47,144 bases of DNA from Polyangiaceae bacterium (GTDB lineage: Bacteria > Myxococcota_A > Polyangia > Polyangiales > Polyangiaceae), in assembly GCA_947502375.1 (NCBI GenBank), contig CANMZR010000002.1, positions 1-47,144 of the forward strand, written 5' to 3'. A model generated the notes under the pieces. The model did no database searches. It was not told the DNA's origin and worked only from the letters and a program-made list of their open reading frames with translations. Positions 35,387 through 44,920 of this stretch are shown here, one piece after another. A program made the translations under genes and the position numbers. Each line of letters opens with the position of its first letter. Positions within the stretch are counted from its first letter, which is position 1.

Positions 35387-35965
35387 ATGAAGAACGCGGC
35401 ACCTCGACGACACCATACGTTCGCAGACTACCTCGACGTCGAAGAGAAGAGTCCGGAGGTGAAGCACGAGTTTGTAAACGGAGAGATCTTCGCAATGGCG
35501 GGCGGCTCGGTCGAGCACGCGGCACTCTCTCTGGCTGTCGGCGGCATGATGATGACGCATCTGCGCGGCAGCCCATGTCGCGTCTACTCATCGGATCTCC
35601 GCATCCGCATCCGCGAAGCCGGGATCGGTACGTATGCCGATGCTACCGTGGTCTGCGATCCAGTCGAGCGCGCTCCAGAATCCCCGACACACGTCACGAA
35701 CCCGCGCGTCGTCGTCGAAGTCCTCAGCCCGAGCACGGAGGACTACGATCGCGAGGACAAGCGCCTTTGCTACCAAATGCTCGCCTCCCTGCGAGAGTAC
35801 GTGCTCATCGCGCAGGACCGCCGACGCGTTGAAGTCTGGCGGCGAGAGAGCGACGCTTGGAAAAAAACGGTTTACGAGGCAGGCACGCAAGCGCGCATCG
35901 AGTCGATCGATTTCGCTCTGGACGTCGACGAACTTTACGGGCTCGCCGGCGTTCACGTCGCTTGA
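35387..35965 (+). CDS. Uma2 family protein (DUF820, putative restriction-endonuclease-like fold)
   Basis: TFADYLDVEEKSPEVKHEFVNGEIFAMAGGSVEHA, RIREAGIGTYADATVVCDPVE, PRVVVEVLSPSTEDYDREDKRLCYQMLASLREYVLI. Confidence 0.88.
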   Translation: MKNAAPRRHHTFADYLDVEEKSPEVKHEFVNGEIFAMAGGSVEHAALSLAVGGMMMTHLRGSPCRVYSSDLRIRIREAGIGTYADATVVCDPVERAPESPTHVTNPRVVVEVLSPSTEDYDREDKRLCYQMLASLREYVLIAQDRRRVEVWRRESDAWKKTVYEAGTQARIESIDFALDVDELYGLAGVHVA

Positions 35966-36108
35966 CCCACACTGTTCGCCGATTCGCTAGGAGACCCAAG
36001 GCGCACGCGAACTCGGAGGCCCGCCGGAGACTCACGGAACGCCGAGCATGTTCGATATCGCTGAGATGGGACCGGGAGCTACAAGCTGACCCATCTCCAG
36101 AACGCTCT

Positions 36109-36462
36109 TCAATCCTCGATGCACACGAGCGATTCACCGCCGCCTGAGTAGTTCTTCTTGCCCTTGCAGGTGTAGCCACCGCGGCACTCGGCAGGCTCGC
36201 GGCACTCGAGCAGGCAGACACCACCCTCCTTCTCAACGCAGCGCGTCCCCGCCGGACAGTCATCATGGCTCGCGCAGTTGACCGCGCAAGTCCCCCCCGG
36301 GAAGTCACCGCTGTTGAGACAGCGCGAGCCGCCCGAGCAATCCGTGTTGGTCGTGCAGGGCCCGCCAACGGCGGCCCCGTCCGTACCCACGCCCCCGCCA
36401 CACGCCGCCAGCGACAGCGCGACCATCCAGAAGCTCCCGACGATCATCCATGCTCTGCACAT
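36109..36462 (-). CDS. Small Cys-rich putative lipoprotein
   Basis: Lipobox-like LSLAAC then repeated CxxxxDCxxGxxC blocks. Confidence 0.65.
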   Translation of the reverse strand: MCRAWMIVGSFWMVALSLAACGGGVGTDGAAVGGPCTTNTDCSGGSRCLNSGDFPGGTCAVNCASHDDCPAGTRCVEKEGGVCLLECREPAECRGGYTCKGKKNYSGGGESLVCIED

Positions 36463-36732
36463 CGTCTGAGCCTTACTCTAGTTGAGGCCCGCGCGCCTGT
36501 TTGCGAACCAGCGGGAGCGGGCAGACGCGGACCGTCCCCGCATCGGAACCTTGGCCGCTCAGCAGCTTCGTTGACGCCACCTTTTTTTCGGACATCCTGA
36601 TTGATAAAAAGCAAGCATTTATAAAAATACCATTCCTTTACTGGGAACAGCGCTCCGATCCATCCAACCAAATCGTTTCGAAAGCACCCATCGGACTCGC
36701 GCGCTCCGCACCGGATCGGCTAGGCTTCCCGA

Positions 36733-37872
36733 ATGGCTGCCGACGGCGATGATGGCAGTTCAAAAACGCTACGGACAAGCCGGGACATCCGCGCGGGCTC
36801 TCTCTCACTCGCCGGTTTGATGCTCACTCCCGATAGTGCGCTCGCCATATTTCGCGATAAACGTTGCGGCGATACCGCTCTCGATGAGGAGCATCTGCGC
36901 CGGGCGCGTGACATTCTCGATGCGCTTCACAGCGCGATGATGGGAGGCAGCACAGCCGAGTGGCAGCGGATTGAAAAGGCCTGGCAATTGCTCCGCGCGG
37001 AGCCTCCAACTGAGTTGAAGTCCGTGCCGGCCTCGGACGAACGGACTCCTGCGCCCTTGGCATGGGAGCCTCTGCTGTCGGCGCAACCCCTGCTGTCGGC
37101 GCAACCCCTGCTGCCGGCGCAACCCCTGCTGCCGGCGCAACCCCTGCTGCCCGAGGCCCCGGCGATGTGGTCGCAACCCCTGCCACCGCTGACCCCGGCA
37201 AGCCTGTCCCAACCTCCGTTTTCGGTCTTACCCCTGCTGCCCGCGCAGCCCCTCATCACCCATGTCCCGCTAACCTTGACGCAAACACCGCGGGAAGAGA
37301 AACCGTTACACGCGCGTCACCAGACGACAGGCGAGGTCAAAGCGTTATCCGACAGCGATTTGATGGCGCTACCTTGGACGAGCCAGAAGACGGAAGGCTC
37401 ATCCCCTGTCCACCTGGCGGATCCACGAGTGCTGCCGTTTACGTCTAGCCAAGAGCAAGCGCTCAAAACAAATCCATCTGCTTTGAAACCGACAGCCACA
37501 CCGTTTGGGCCTGCGAAAGCGCCACGCTTGCGCGCGGATGCCAGTGCGATGAAAGCGGTCGACGTCGTGGGAACCGATGGGACCCACGTCGCAACATCCC
37601 CGAGGCCGCCTGCTCAGGAGCCGCCGCTGCCTAGCCATCTTGCGAGTATTCAATTATTTCATTACGCATCCTTGTGTGCGGAGTGCACGCTCTACCCGGC
37701 CCACCTCGCTGCGACGCGGGTTCGCTACGGCGTGTCTGGCGAAGCGGAACACCGGCTGCTCGACGGCCACTGGCTCGCCAAACTCGCAGCCGAATCGAAG
37801 CTCATGGCCGAATGGAAGGAAGCGTATGACCGCTACGAGAAGTGGCTTTTAGAGCAAAACCCTGACGTTTAA
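36733..37872 (+). CDS. Hypothetical protein with Pro/Leu/Gln repeat linker, upstream of vgrG cluster
   Basis: Uninterrupted ORF; LLSAQPLLSAQPLLPAQPLLPAQP linker; C-terminal conserved-looking segment HYASLCAECTLYPAHLAATRVRYGVSGEAEHRLLDGHWLAKLAAESKLMAEWKEAYDRYEKWL. Confidence 0.65.
   Translation: MAADGDDGSSKTLRTSRDIRAGSLSLAGLMLTPDSALAIFRDKRCGDTALDEEHLRRARDILDALHSAMMGGSTAEWQRIEKAWQLLRAEPPTELKSVPASDERTPAPLAWEPLLSAQPLLSAQPLLPAQPLLPAQPLLPEAPAMWSQPLPPLTPASLSQPPFSVLPLLPAQPLITHVPLTLTQTPREEKPLHARHQTTGEVKALSDSDLMALPWTSQKTEGSSPVHLADPRVLPFTSSQEQALKTNPSALKPTATPFGPAKAPRLRADASAMKAVDVVGTDGTHVATSPRPPAQEPPLPSHLASIQLFHYASLCAECTLYPAHLAATRVRYGVSGEAEHRLLDGHWLAKLAAESKLMAEWKEAYDRYEKWLLEQNPDV
37072..37143. repeat. 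Four tandem 18-bp units CTGCTG(T/C)CGGCGCAACCC
   Basis: Read directly; in frame, encodes a repeated LL(S/P)AQP unit. Confidence 0.93.
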
Positions 37873-37924
37873 AGTTGAGGAAAGAGCAGTCACTTAATGA
37901 AATCATCAGGTAGATTGACCGGCG

Positions 37925-40249
37925 ATGTCGCGCTTCGACTTTCGAGATGGGGGGCTACCACCCGACGGTCTTGTCGTGGCGGTGCGGGGCGTCGAGAACG
38001 TCAGCCAACCCTATGAGTTCGACATTTGGCTGGTGCTCACGGCCGCTGCCTGTGCGTCCCTCGACCTTGATTCTCTCCTCGGCGAGCGTGCGACTTTCAT
38101 CGTAAAAGAGCACGAAGACGCATCCGACGAGGCGCCTTACTTCGGTATCCTCCGCGAAGTTGAGTTGGTCCATGCGGCCGGGAACTTTGCCCTCGTGCGC
38201 GTCGTGCTCGTACCCGAATTGTTCAAGCTGACCCAATCCTCTCACAGTCGCGCGTACACCTTTCAGAAGCTCGATGCCGTGATCGGCGACGTGTTCGCAC
38301 GTGCAAAGCTGACCATGCCCTGGAGCATCACCCAGCACGAGGCGCATGGTGAAGAAGAGCACATCGTTCAGTATCGCGAGAGCGACCACGCCTTTCTTTC
38401 GCGCTGGTTTGAACGCGAGGGCTTCTTTTATTTCTTCAAGCACGGCAGCAAGGGAGTCGAAGAGCTCGAGATTGTCGACACTTCGAGTTCTGCTGAAAAC
38501 TGCGCGGTGGTGCGTTACCGGCCCGTGGCAGGAGGGGACACCAGTGCGGGCGCGTCCCTCGCGAGCTTTCGCGCGCTTGAATGCGGCGGGCCTGCGAGTC
38601 TTACGCTCAGCGGTCAGGACTACGTGAAACCTGCGCTCGAAATCACCGGCAGCGCAACCGTCGAGGGCGGTGGAGGAACCCTCGTTCTCGGTGACCAGCG
38701 CACTTTCTCGCCCGAGGATGCGCAGCGTCTCGCCACCCTTCACGGCCAAGAGCGCGTGGCAAAAAAAGTTATCTTTACGGGTCGCGGGACCCTGTTCGGT
38801 GTTCGCCCCGGCTTCGTTATTGAACTTAACGAGCATCCACGGCTGTCCGGTCGATACTTCGTTACCCGCGTTGAGCACCGCGGCATGCAAGGCGAGCTCG
38901 CCTTCGGGCAGGACGCGCTCGAGCTGGCCGGCGTCCGACTGCCCCCAGGCTACGAAGTGACCATCGAGTGCATTCCCGCGGACGTTCCTTACCGCGCACC
39001 CCGGAACACGCCGTGGCCCAGCATCCACGGCTACCAGCTTGGCCGCATCGACGGTCCGGCAGATGACGATTACTCGCAACTCGACCATCACGGGCGTTAC
39101 CTTGTGAAGCTCTTCCTCGACGAAGGGGAGGTCGCTGGCGCCAATGCCTCGACGCGCATCCGCATGATGCAGCCTCACGTAGGCAATCCCGAGGGCTGGC
39201 ACTTTCCGCTGCGCAAGGGCACCGAAGTGGTGGTTCAATTTCTTCAGGGAGATCCGGACCGCCCCGTGATTGCGGGCGCCGTGCCGAACACCGTGACGCC
39301 GAGCGTGGTGACGAAGTCCAACGCGACTCAGAACGTCCTTCAAACCGGGGGCTCCACACGAATCGAGGTCGAGGACGCAAAGGGCAAGCAATTCATCTGG
39401 ATTCACACGCCGCCGGCCAACACGCATATCAACCTCGGCCACCCCGAGCACGGCACCCACAACATCACGCTGCACAGCGACAAGGATTGCCTCTACGACA
39501 TCGGCACCAATCAGCTGATTGAGGTCGGTGGCGTGCTCGATGAGCAGGTCGTGAGCGACGTGAAAGAAACCTATTCGAGCGATCAAACCTCGACCATTGA
39601 CGGCCCGCAAAAGACCACCGTCGACGGCGCGGTCAGCGAGCTCTACCTGTCGACGCAGAAGACCACGGTCACCAAGCAGCCGCGCGACGAGCTGTTTCAG
39701 AACGGCCACGATACGTTGGTCGTCGGCCCCAGAAGCGAGACCTATTCCGGCTCGCAGATGCAGCAGGTGTTCGGCTCCACCAGTGAGACCTGGATCGGCA
39801 ACTGGACGCGCGGCTCCGGCGCCACCAGCGAGACGCACGTCGGCAACCTCACCGAGATGGTGCTCGGACCCTCGATGGAGATCTGCCCCTCGGGCGTCGT
39901 CGAGAAATACGGTGACACCAGCGCGCTGTGGGCGAGTCTGTTGTGGATCGGCTCCTCCGTGGGCTACACGGCGCCGGACCTCACGGACTTCCAGTTATTC
40001 AGAAGCGAAAATGCCGTCGCCGATCACAAAGACACAGAGCCGACCATCAATGGCTGGGGACTTACCGACATCAGTGCGTCGGCACTGAAGCTCGAAAGCC
40101 TCGGCATCTTCAGTGGATTCACTGCCGGCAAGGTCGAGATCAATGGCGTTGCCCTCGCGCTGAACGGTCTCGTGTGCGAGCCCGGCGTGGTCAAGATCGA
40201 CCTTGTGGTGTTCCAGTTGTCGACAACCGGAAATTACACGGTGATATGA
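37925..40249 (+). CDS. vgrG: Type VI secretion VgrG spike protein (paralogue 1)
   Basis: ITQHEAHGEEEHIVQYRESDHAFLSRWFEREGFFYFFKHG; RIRMMQPHVGNPEGWHFPLRKGTEVVVQFLQGDPDRPVIAGAVPNTVTPSVVT. Confidence 0.93.
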   Translation: MSRFDFRDGGLPPDGLVVAVRGVENVSQPYEFDIWLVLTAAACASLDLDSLLGERATFIVKEHEDASDEAPYFGILREVELVHAAGNFALVRVVLVPELFKLTQSSHSRAYTFQKLDAVIGDVFARAKLTMPWSITQHEAHGEEEHIVQYRESDHAFLSRWFEREGFFYFFKHGSKGVEELEIVDTSSSAENCAVVRYRPVAGGDTSAGASLASFRALECGGPASLTLSGQDYVKPALEITGSATVEGGGGTLVLGDQRTFSPEDAQRLATLHGQERVAKKVIFTGRGTLFGVRPGFVIELNEHPRLSGRYFVTRVEHRGMQGELAFGQDALELAGVRLPPGYEVTIECIPADVPYRAPRNTPWPSIHGYQLGRIDGPADDDYSQLDHHGRYLVKLFLDEGEVAGANASTRIRMMQPHVGNPEGWHFPLRKGTEVVVQFLQGDPDRPVIAGAVPNTVTPSVVTKSNATQNVLQTGGSTRIEVEDAKGKQFIWIHTPPANTHINLGHPEHGTHNITLHSDKDCLYDIGTNQLIEVGGVLDEQVVSDVKETYSSDQTSTIDGPQKTTVDGAVSELYLSTQKTTVTKQPRDELFQNGHDTLVVGPRSETYSGSQMQQVFGSTSETWIGNWTRGSGATSETHVGNLTEMVLGPSMEICPSGVVEKYGDTSALWASLLWIGSSVGYTAPDLTDFQLFRSENAVADHKDTEPTINGWGLTDISASALKLESLGIFSGFTAGKVEINGVALALNGLVCEPGVVKIDLVVFQLSTTGNYTVI

Positions 40250-40253
40250 GACC

Positions 40254-42596
40254 ATGAACGCGCTGGCAGAGTCCTTCGAGCTGAGTTGCAGCACCCTTGG
40301 CGACGAGGGTCAACTCGTCGCCTTCAGGGGCCGCGAGGGGCTGTCGCAGTTGCTGCACTTCGAGGTGTTCGTGACGGTTCCGATCGACGCCATCCCGGCT
40401 CGCGACGCGCTGCTCGGGCAAGGGCTGACCTTGTCGATTCGCGGCGGCCTTGCGGATGTCGATCCCGCCCACATCCACGGTCTTATCGCCGGGTTTGAAG
40501 TGCTCGAAGAGATAAGCGAGCGTGTGCTTCTGCGCCTCGATGTGCGCCCCACCTTCTGGCTGCTCACGCAATCGCGTCACAGCCGCGTGTTCACCGAGTG
40601 CACCGTGCCGGACATCATCAAAGAAGTGTTCGGTGTTGCGGGCCTCAACGATTACGAGCTTCGGCTCGACAGCGACTACGCCGCCGAGCCGCACGTGAGC
40701 CAGCACGAGGAGAGCGATTTCGCGTTCCTGCAACGATTGATGGAGCACGAAGGCATCTACTTCTTCTTCGAGCACGACAGCAGCGTCGACAAACTGATCA
40801 TCACCGATTCGATGTCGCGCCATCAGCCGTCGCGCGCGAGCGCGGTGCCGTTCTTTCCCGTCATTGGAGGCGAGGCCACGCGCGAAGTATGCGAGGCGTT
40901 CCGCGAGCGGCGCCGACTGCTTCCCAAGCTGGTCCGGCTCACCGATTATCGTTACGAGAATCCGGCGCTGGCCGTGAAGGGCGAGGCCGACGTGCGCGAC
41001 CTCGTTGGCGCCGAGGTGGTCATCCACGACGCCCGCGCGTTCGCGCCCGCGGATGCGCAGCGGCTTGCTACGATCCGCAAGGAGGAACTGCTGTCGGTCG
41101 AAACGGTGTTCGAAGCAAGCGGCACGGCCAGTCATCTGCGTTCGGGCTTCACCTTTCAGATTTCAGGTCACCCGCGCCAGGCCATCAATGACGGCAGGTT
41201 TCTGTGCATTGACCTGGAGCACGTCGGCAATTTGCGAGCCCGAACCGCGGAGCTGGCGGCACGCATCGGCATCGATCCGCTCGTCGAGTACGAGGCGCGG
41301 GCGCGGGCAATTTCAGCCGACGTGCAGTTCCGCCCGACCCGAGCGGCCAGGCGCCCGCGCATCGCCGGCTTGGTGCGGGCGACAATCGATGGCGCCGACG
41401 ACAGCGACTACGCTCAACTCGACGATCAGGGCCGCTATCGCATCAAGCTCGCCTACGAAGAGACCGCGCGCAAGGGCGACGAGTCCTCCGTGCGCACCCG
41501 GATGATGCAGCCCCACGCTGGCAACCCCGAGGGCTGGCACTTGCCCCTTCGCAAGGGCACAGAAGTGATGGTGGCCTTCATCGCCGGCGATCCCGATCGA
41601 CCGATCATCGCCGGGGCCGTCCCCAACGCCGAAACGCCGAGCGTGGTGACCTCGCAAAACCACACCCGCAACATCTTTCATTCCGGCGGCGACAACGTGG
41701 TCGAGATCGAGGATCTCGACGGCAAGCAATGGTTCGACGTGCGCAGCCCCACCAAGGACAGTCGCCTGCACTTGGGCACACCACATGATGACGACAGCCA
41801 CTACGTCGTCGCGCACTCTGACGCAGATTGCCGCTTCACCATCGGCACCAATCAGGACATCCGCGTCGGAGCCAAGCTCACCGAGGACGTGAAGGGCGAC
41901 GTCACCGAGAAGTACAACACCTCGCAGACATCGAAGGTGGTCGGCACGCAAGGCACCACCGTCCTCGGCGCGGTCGAGGAGACCTACCAGACGGGGCACA
42001 AAAGCACGGTCACGGGCCTGGTCAGCGAGCTCTACATCGCCGGGCAAAAGACCTCGGTCACCGGGCAGCGCTTCGAGCTTTACGACACCACGCAGAAGAC
42101 GCTCGTCCTCGGCGGCGCCACGCACACCTACGACAAGCAAGACATGGCCGTGAACGGCGCTGACTCGACGCAAATGCACTGCGGTCCGAAGACGGTGACG
42201 GTTCCGGGCGCATGCAAATACACCTTCGACGGCAGCGTCACGCAGCTGTTTGGTCCAACCACATACATCTGTCCAACGGTCGATTGGACGTTCAAGAACA
42301 GCGGCAAGATATTCACGCCAAGCTGGACGCAGCTCTTCGCGACCTACGGCAACACCAACGCAGAACGCACGTATAACGACGCCGTTACGGTCTCCTGCTG
42401 GGGCATGGTCGTCGCGCTGATCTCGCCGCTCAAGAGCGAGACCGTCGGAATCGCGTTCGGCATCAACGGTGTCAAGCTCGAGGACACGCTCATCAACGTC
42501 AGCGCGTCCGCCCTTAGCGTGAACATTACACTCCTCAAAATAACGAGCGAGCCGCTAGAAATAAACGCGACGCCATTCAAGAAGATCGGGTGCTGA
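40254..42596 (+). CDS. vgrG: Type VI secretion VgrG spike protein (paralogue 2)
   Basis: VSQHEESDFAFLQRLMEHEGIYFFFEH; RTRMMQPHAGNPEGWHLPLRKGTEVMVAFIAGDPDRPIIAGAVPNAETPSVVT. Confidence 0.93.
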   Translation: MNALAESFELSCSTLGDEGQLVAFRGREGLSQLLHFEVFVTVPIDAIPARDALLGQGLTLSIRGGLADVDPAHIHGLIAGFEVLEEISERVLLRLDVRPTFWLLTQSRHSRVFTECTVPDIIKEVFGVAGLNDYELRLDSDYAAEPHVSQHEESDFAFLQRLMEHEGIYFFFEHDSSVDKLIITDSMSRHQPSRASAVPFFPVIGGEATREVCEAFRERRRLLPKLVRLTDYRYENPALAVKGEADVRDLVGAEVVIHDARAFAPADAQRLATIRKEELLSVETVFEASGTASHLRSGFTFQISGHPRQAINDGRFLCIDLEHVGNLRARTAELAARIGIDPLVEYEARARAISADVQFRPTRAARRPRIAGLVRATIDGADDSDYAQLDDQGRYRIKLAYEETARKGDESSVRTRMMQPHAGNPEGWHLPLRKGTEVMVAFIAGDPDRPIIAGAVPNAETPSVVTSQNHTRNIFHSGGDNVVEIEDLDGKQWFDVRSPTKDSRLHLGTPHDDDSHYVVAHSDADCRFTIGTNQDIRVGAKLTEDVKGDVTEKYNTSQTSKVVGTQGTTVLGAVEETYQTGHKSTVTGLVSELYIAGQKTSVTGQRFELYDTTQKTLVLGGATHTYDKQDMAVNGADSTQMHCGPKTVTVPGACKYTFDGSVTQLFGPTTYICPTVDWTFKNSGKIFTPSWTQLFATYGNTNAERTYNDAVTVSCWGMVVALISPLKSETVGIAFGINGVKLEDTLINVSASALSVNITLLKITSEPLEINATPFKKIGC

Positions 42597-44920
42597 TGGA
42601 CCTCGCATTTCGAATCGAAGGCAAGGGCCTGGAGCACGCGACCCTGGTGGGCTTCCGCGGCAGCGAGCAGTTGAGTCGCTGTTTTTCCATCGAGACGTTC
42701 GTCACCGTCCCCGATTCATCGGTGCTCGATGGCACGCTCGGCGCGAACCTATCCCTGTGGTTTGAACAACCGGAGGCCTATGCGCTGCACGGCGTGGCCA
42801 CCGAAATCGAGTTCCTCCTCGAGGTTCCAGAGCGCACCCTGGCGCGGATCCGTCTCACGCCGCGATTCAGCCTGCTCGGCCTCTCGCATCACAGCCGCAT
42901 GTTCACGGGGCAGAGTGTGCCCGAGGTCATCCAGGCGATGCTCACCGATGCCGGACTGGCCGAGGGCAGCGATTTTGAGTTCAGACTCACCAGCTCCTAC
43001 GCGCCCGAGGAGCATGTCTGTCAGTATCAGGAGAGTGACCTCGCGTTCATCGAGCGATGGCTTGAATACGAGGGTATTCACTACTTCTTTGAACACCAGG
43101 ACGGTTGCGACAAGCTCGTGATGCGTGACGATTCGCTCCAGCACGCCACGCTGCGCGACGCTCCGGTGCGTTACCACCCAGTCGGCAAGGGCGACGTATC
43201 CGCCGGTGAATCTTTCCGTCGCTTCTCCGCACAGCGCAGCAGCCGACCAAGCAAAATCACTTTGGTCGATTACGATTGCATCAAACCCGACCTTGACGTT
43301 TCGGGCTCCGCTCGCGCCTTGGCGGGCGGTTTTGGCGAGGTCGCGCTGTTCGGCGACGACCGCTTCTCGACACCCGGCCGCGGCAAAGCGCTCGCGGGGC
43401 TCCGCGCCGAGAGCGAGCTCGCGCTGCAATCGTCGTTTCACGCCGAAGGGACCGCCCTGCAACTGCGGCCGGGTTATGGCTTCGAGCTCACGGGGCACCT
43501 CGTGCCCAAGCTCGACGACAAGTACCTGTGCGTCGAACTCGAGCATCACGCCAACACCCGCGTGACGACGGGAGAGTACGCGCGCCTCACCGGCCTCGGC
43601 ACCCATGAAGTCTACCACGCCCGCATCCTGGCGATCGCCGCGACCACCAAGTTTCGACCGACGCGCAGGCAGTCGAGGCCGCGGATCCATGGCTACCTCA
43701 CCGGCATCGTGGATGGGCCGGCAACGAGCGATTACGCCCAACTCGACGAGCAGGGACGCTACCAAATCAGCCTCCATATGGACGAAAGTGGTCTGAAGGA
43801 CGGAAACGCCTCGACCTGGCTACGCATGATGCAGCCGCACGCGGGCAACCCGGAAGGGATGCACTTCCCGCTGCGCAAGGGCACCGAAGTGATGGTGGCG
43901 TTCCTCGACGGCGATCCCGATCGACCGCTGATTGTGGGCGCCGTGCCCAATGCCCACAACCCGAGCGCCGTGACCTCGACCAACTACACCCACAACGTGA
44001 TTCACACCGGTGGCGACAACCGCTTCGACTTCGAGGACCTCAAGGACGGCCAGTGGATCACCTTCTCGAGCCCGACCAAGGACACCTACCTGCACCTCGG
44101 CCACCCGATCGACGAGCGCACTCATCGCATCGTGATGCACACGGACGGTGACTGCCTGTTCGACTACGGCTCGAACCAGGACATCCTGGTCGGCGGCACG
44201 CTCGACGAGGTTGTAGAGGGCGCGGTCAAGGAACTCTACCAGGCGAAACAGACCTCGCTTGTGATCGGCAAACAGAGCACCACCGTCACCGGGGCGTGCG
44301 AGGAGACCTACCACAGCACGCAGAGCACGCTCACCATCGGGCAAGTCACCGAGGACTACCAAGTCGAACACGCCACCACAGTCAACGCGGCGCCGCGCCG
44401 GGAGGCCTTCCTCGGCTCACAGACGACCACGGTGTCGGGCGGGGGATTGACCGAGCAACTCAACGGCGCTCACTCGCGCACCGTGGTCGGACCGAGCACG
44501 TCCACCCTGGCGAGCTACGACCGCCACGTCACCGGCGACACCACGCTGCTGTACCCCGCCTCGGCCACGCGGATATGGGGTCCAAATACGGCCACCTTCA
44601 AGAGCCTCGATTTAACCATTCCCGGAGGAGTCGTCGCGATTCACGCGCGGCATCAGGTCAACGTGCCAAAACACGTCACGAGCAACCTGATCAAATTTGA
44701 CCTCGGACCCTCGAAGACCGAGGTCTGTTACGTGTGGAGTGGCGGCTGCGTTCTCAAGCTCGAGGCTTGCGGTCTCGCCATCGCGGGCACCTCATGCAAG
44801 GTTGAGTTCGTCGGCGCGGCCGTGGTGATGAACGGCTTCGCACATAGCTGGGAGGCCCAAAAGATCGAGACCCATGCAGCCTGCGAACTCAATCTGGTCG
44901 CGTTCCTTATTAAGGTATGA
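42590..44920 (+). CDS. vgrG: Type VI secretion VgrG spike protein (paralogue 3)
   Basis: VCQYQESDLAFIERWLEYEGIHYFFEHQ; WLRMMQPHAGNPEGMHFPLRKGTEVMVAFLDGDPDRPLIVGAVPNAHNPSAVT. Confidence 0.93.
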   Translation: MLMDLAFRIEGKGLEHATLVGFRGSEQLSRCFSIETFVTVPDSSVLDGTLGANLSLWFEQPEAYALHGVATEIEFLLEVPERTLARIRLTPRFSLLGLSHHSRMFTGQSVPEVIQAMLTDAGLAEGSDFEFRLTSSYAPEEHVCQYQESDLAFIERWLEYEGIHYFFEHQDGCDKLVMRDDSLQHATLRDAPVRYHPVGKGDVSAGESFRRFSAQRSSRPSKITLVDYDCIKPDLDVSGSARALAGGFGEVALFGDDRFSTPGRGKALAGLRAESELALQSSFHAEGTALQLRPGYGFELTGHLVPKLDDKYLCVELEHHANTRVTTGEYARLTGLGTHEVYHARILAIAATTKFRPTRRQSRPRIHGYLTGIVDGPATSDYAQLDEQGRYQISLHMDESGLKDGNASTWLRMMQPHAGNPEGMHFPLRKGTEVMVAFLDGDPDRPLIVGAVPNAHNPSAVTSTNYTHNVIHTGGDNRFDFEDLKDGQWITFSSPTKDTYLHLGHPIDERTHRIVMHTDGDCLFDYGSNQDILVGGTLDEVVEGAVKELYQAKQTSLVIGKQSTTVTGACEETYHSTQSTLTIGQVTEDYQVEHATTVNAAPRREAFLGSQTTTVSGGGLTEQLNGAHSRTVVGPSTSTLASYDRHVTGDTTLLYPASATRIWGPNTATFKSLDLTIPGGVVAIHARHQVNVPKHVTSNLIKFDLGPSKTEVCYVWSGGCVLKLEACGLAIAGTSCKVEFVGAAVVMNGFAHSWEAQKIETHAACELNLVAFLIKV

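Noticed and set aside
36560-36730. AT-rich stretch as a horizontally acquired island border
   Set aside because: Only about 150 bp, with no integrase, direct repeats or tRNA beside it; more simply a promoter region.
37955-39838. 627-aa minus-strand ORF
   Set aside because: Lies wholly antisense to vgrG1, with low-information translation; a shadow ORF typical of high GC.
42749-43777. 342-aa minus-strand ORF (and 40191-41135, 41313-42179, 45748-46767)
   Set aside because: All antisense to the vgrG/DUF2169 genes with clear family motifs on the plus strand.
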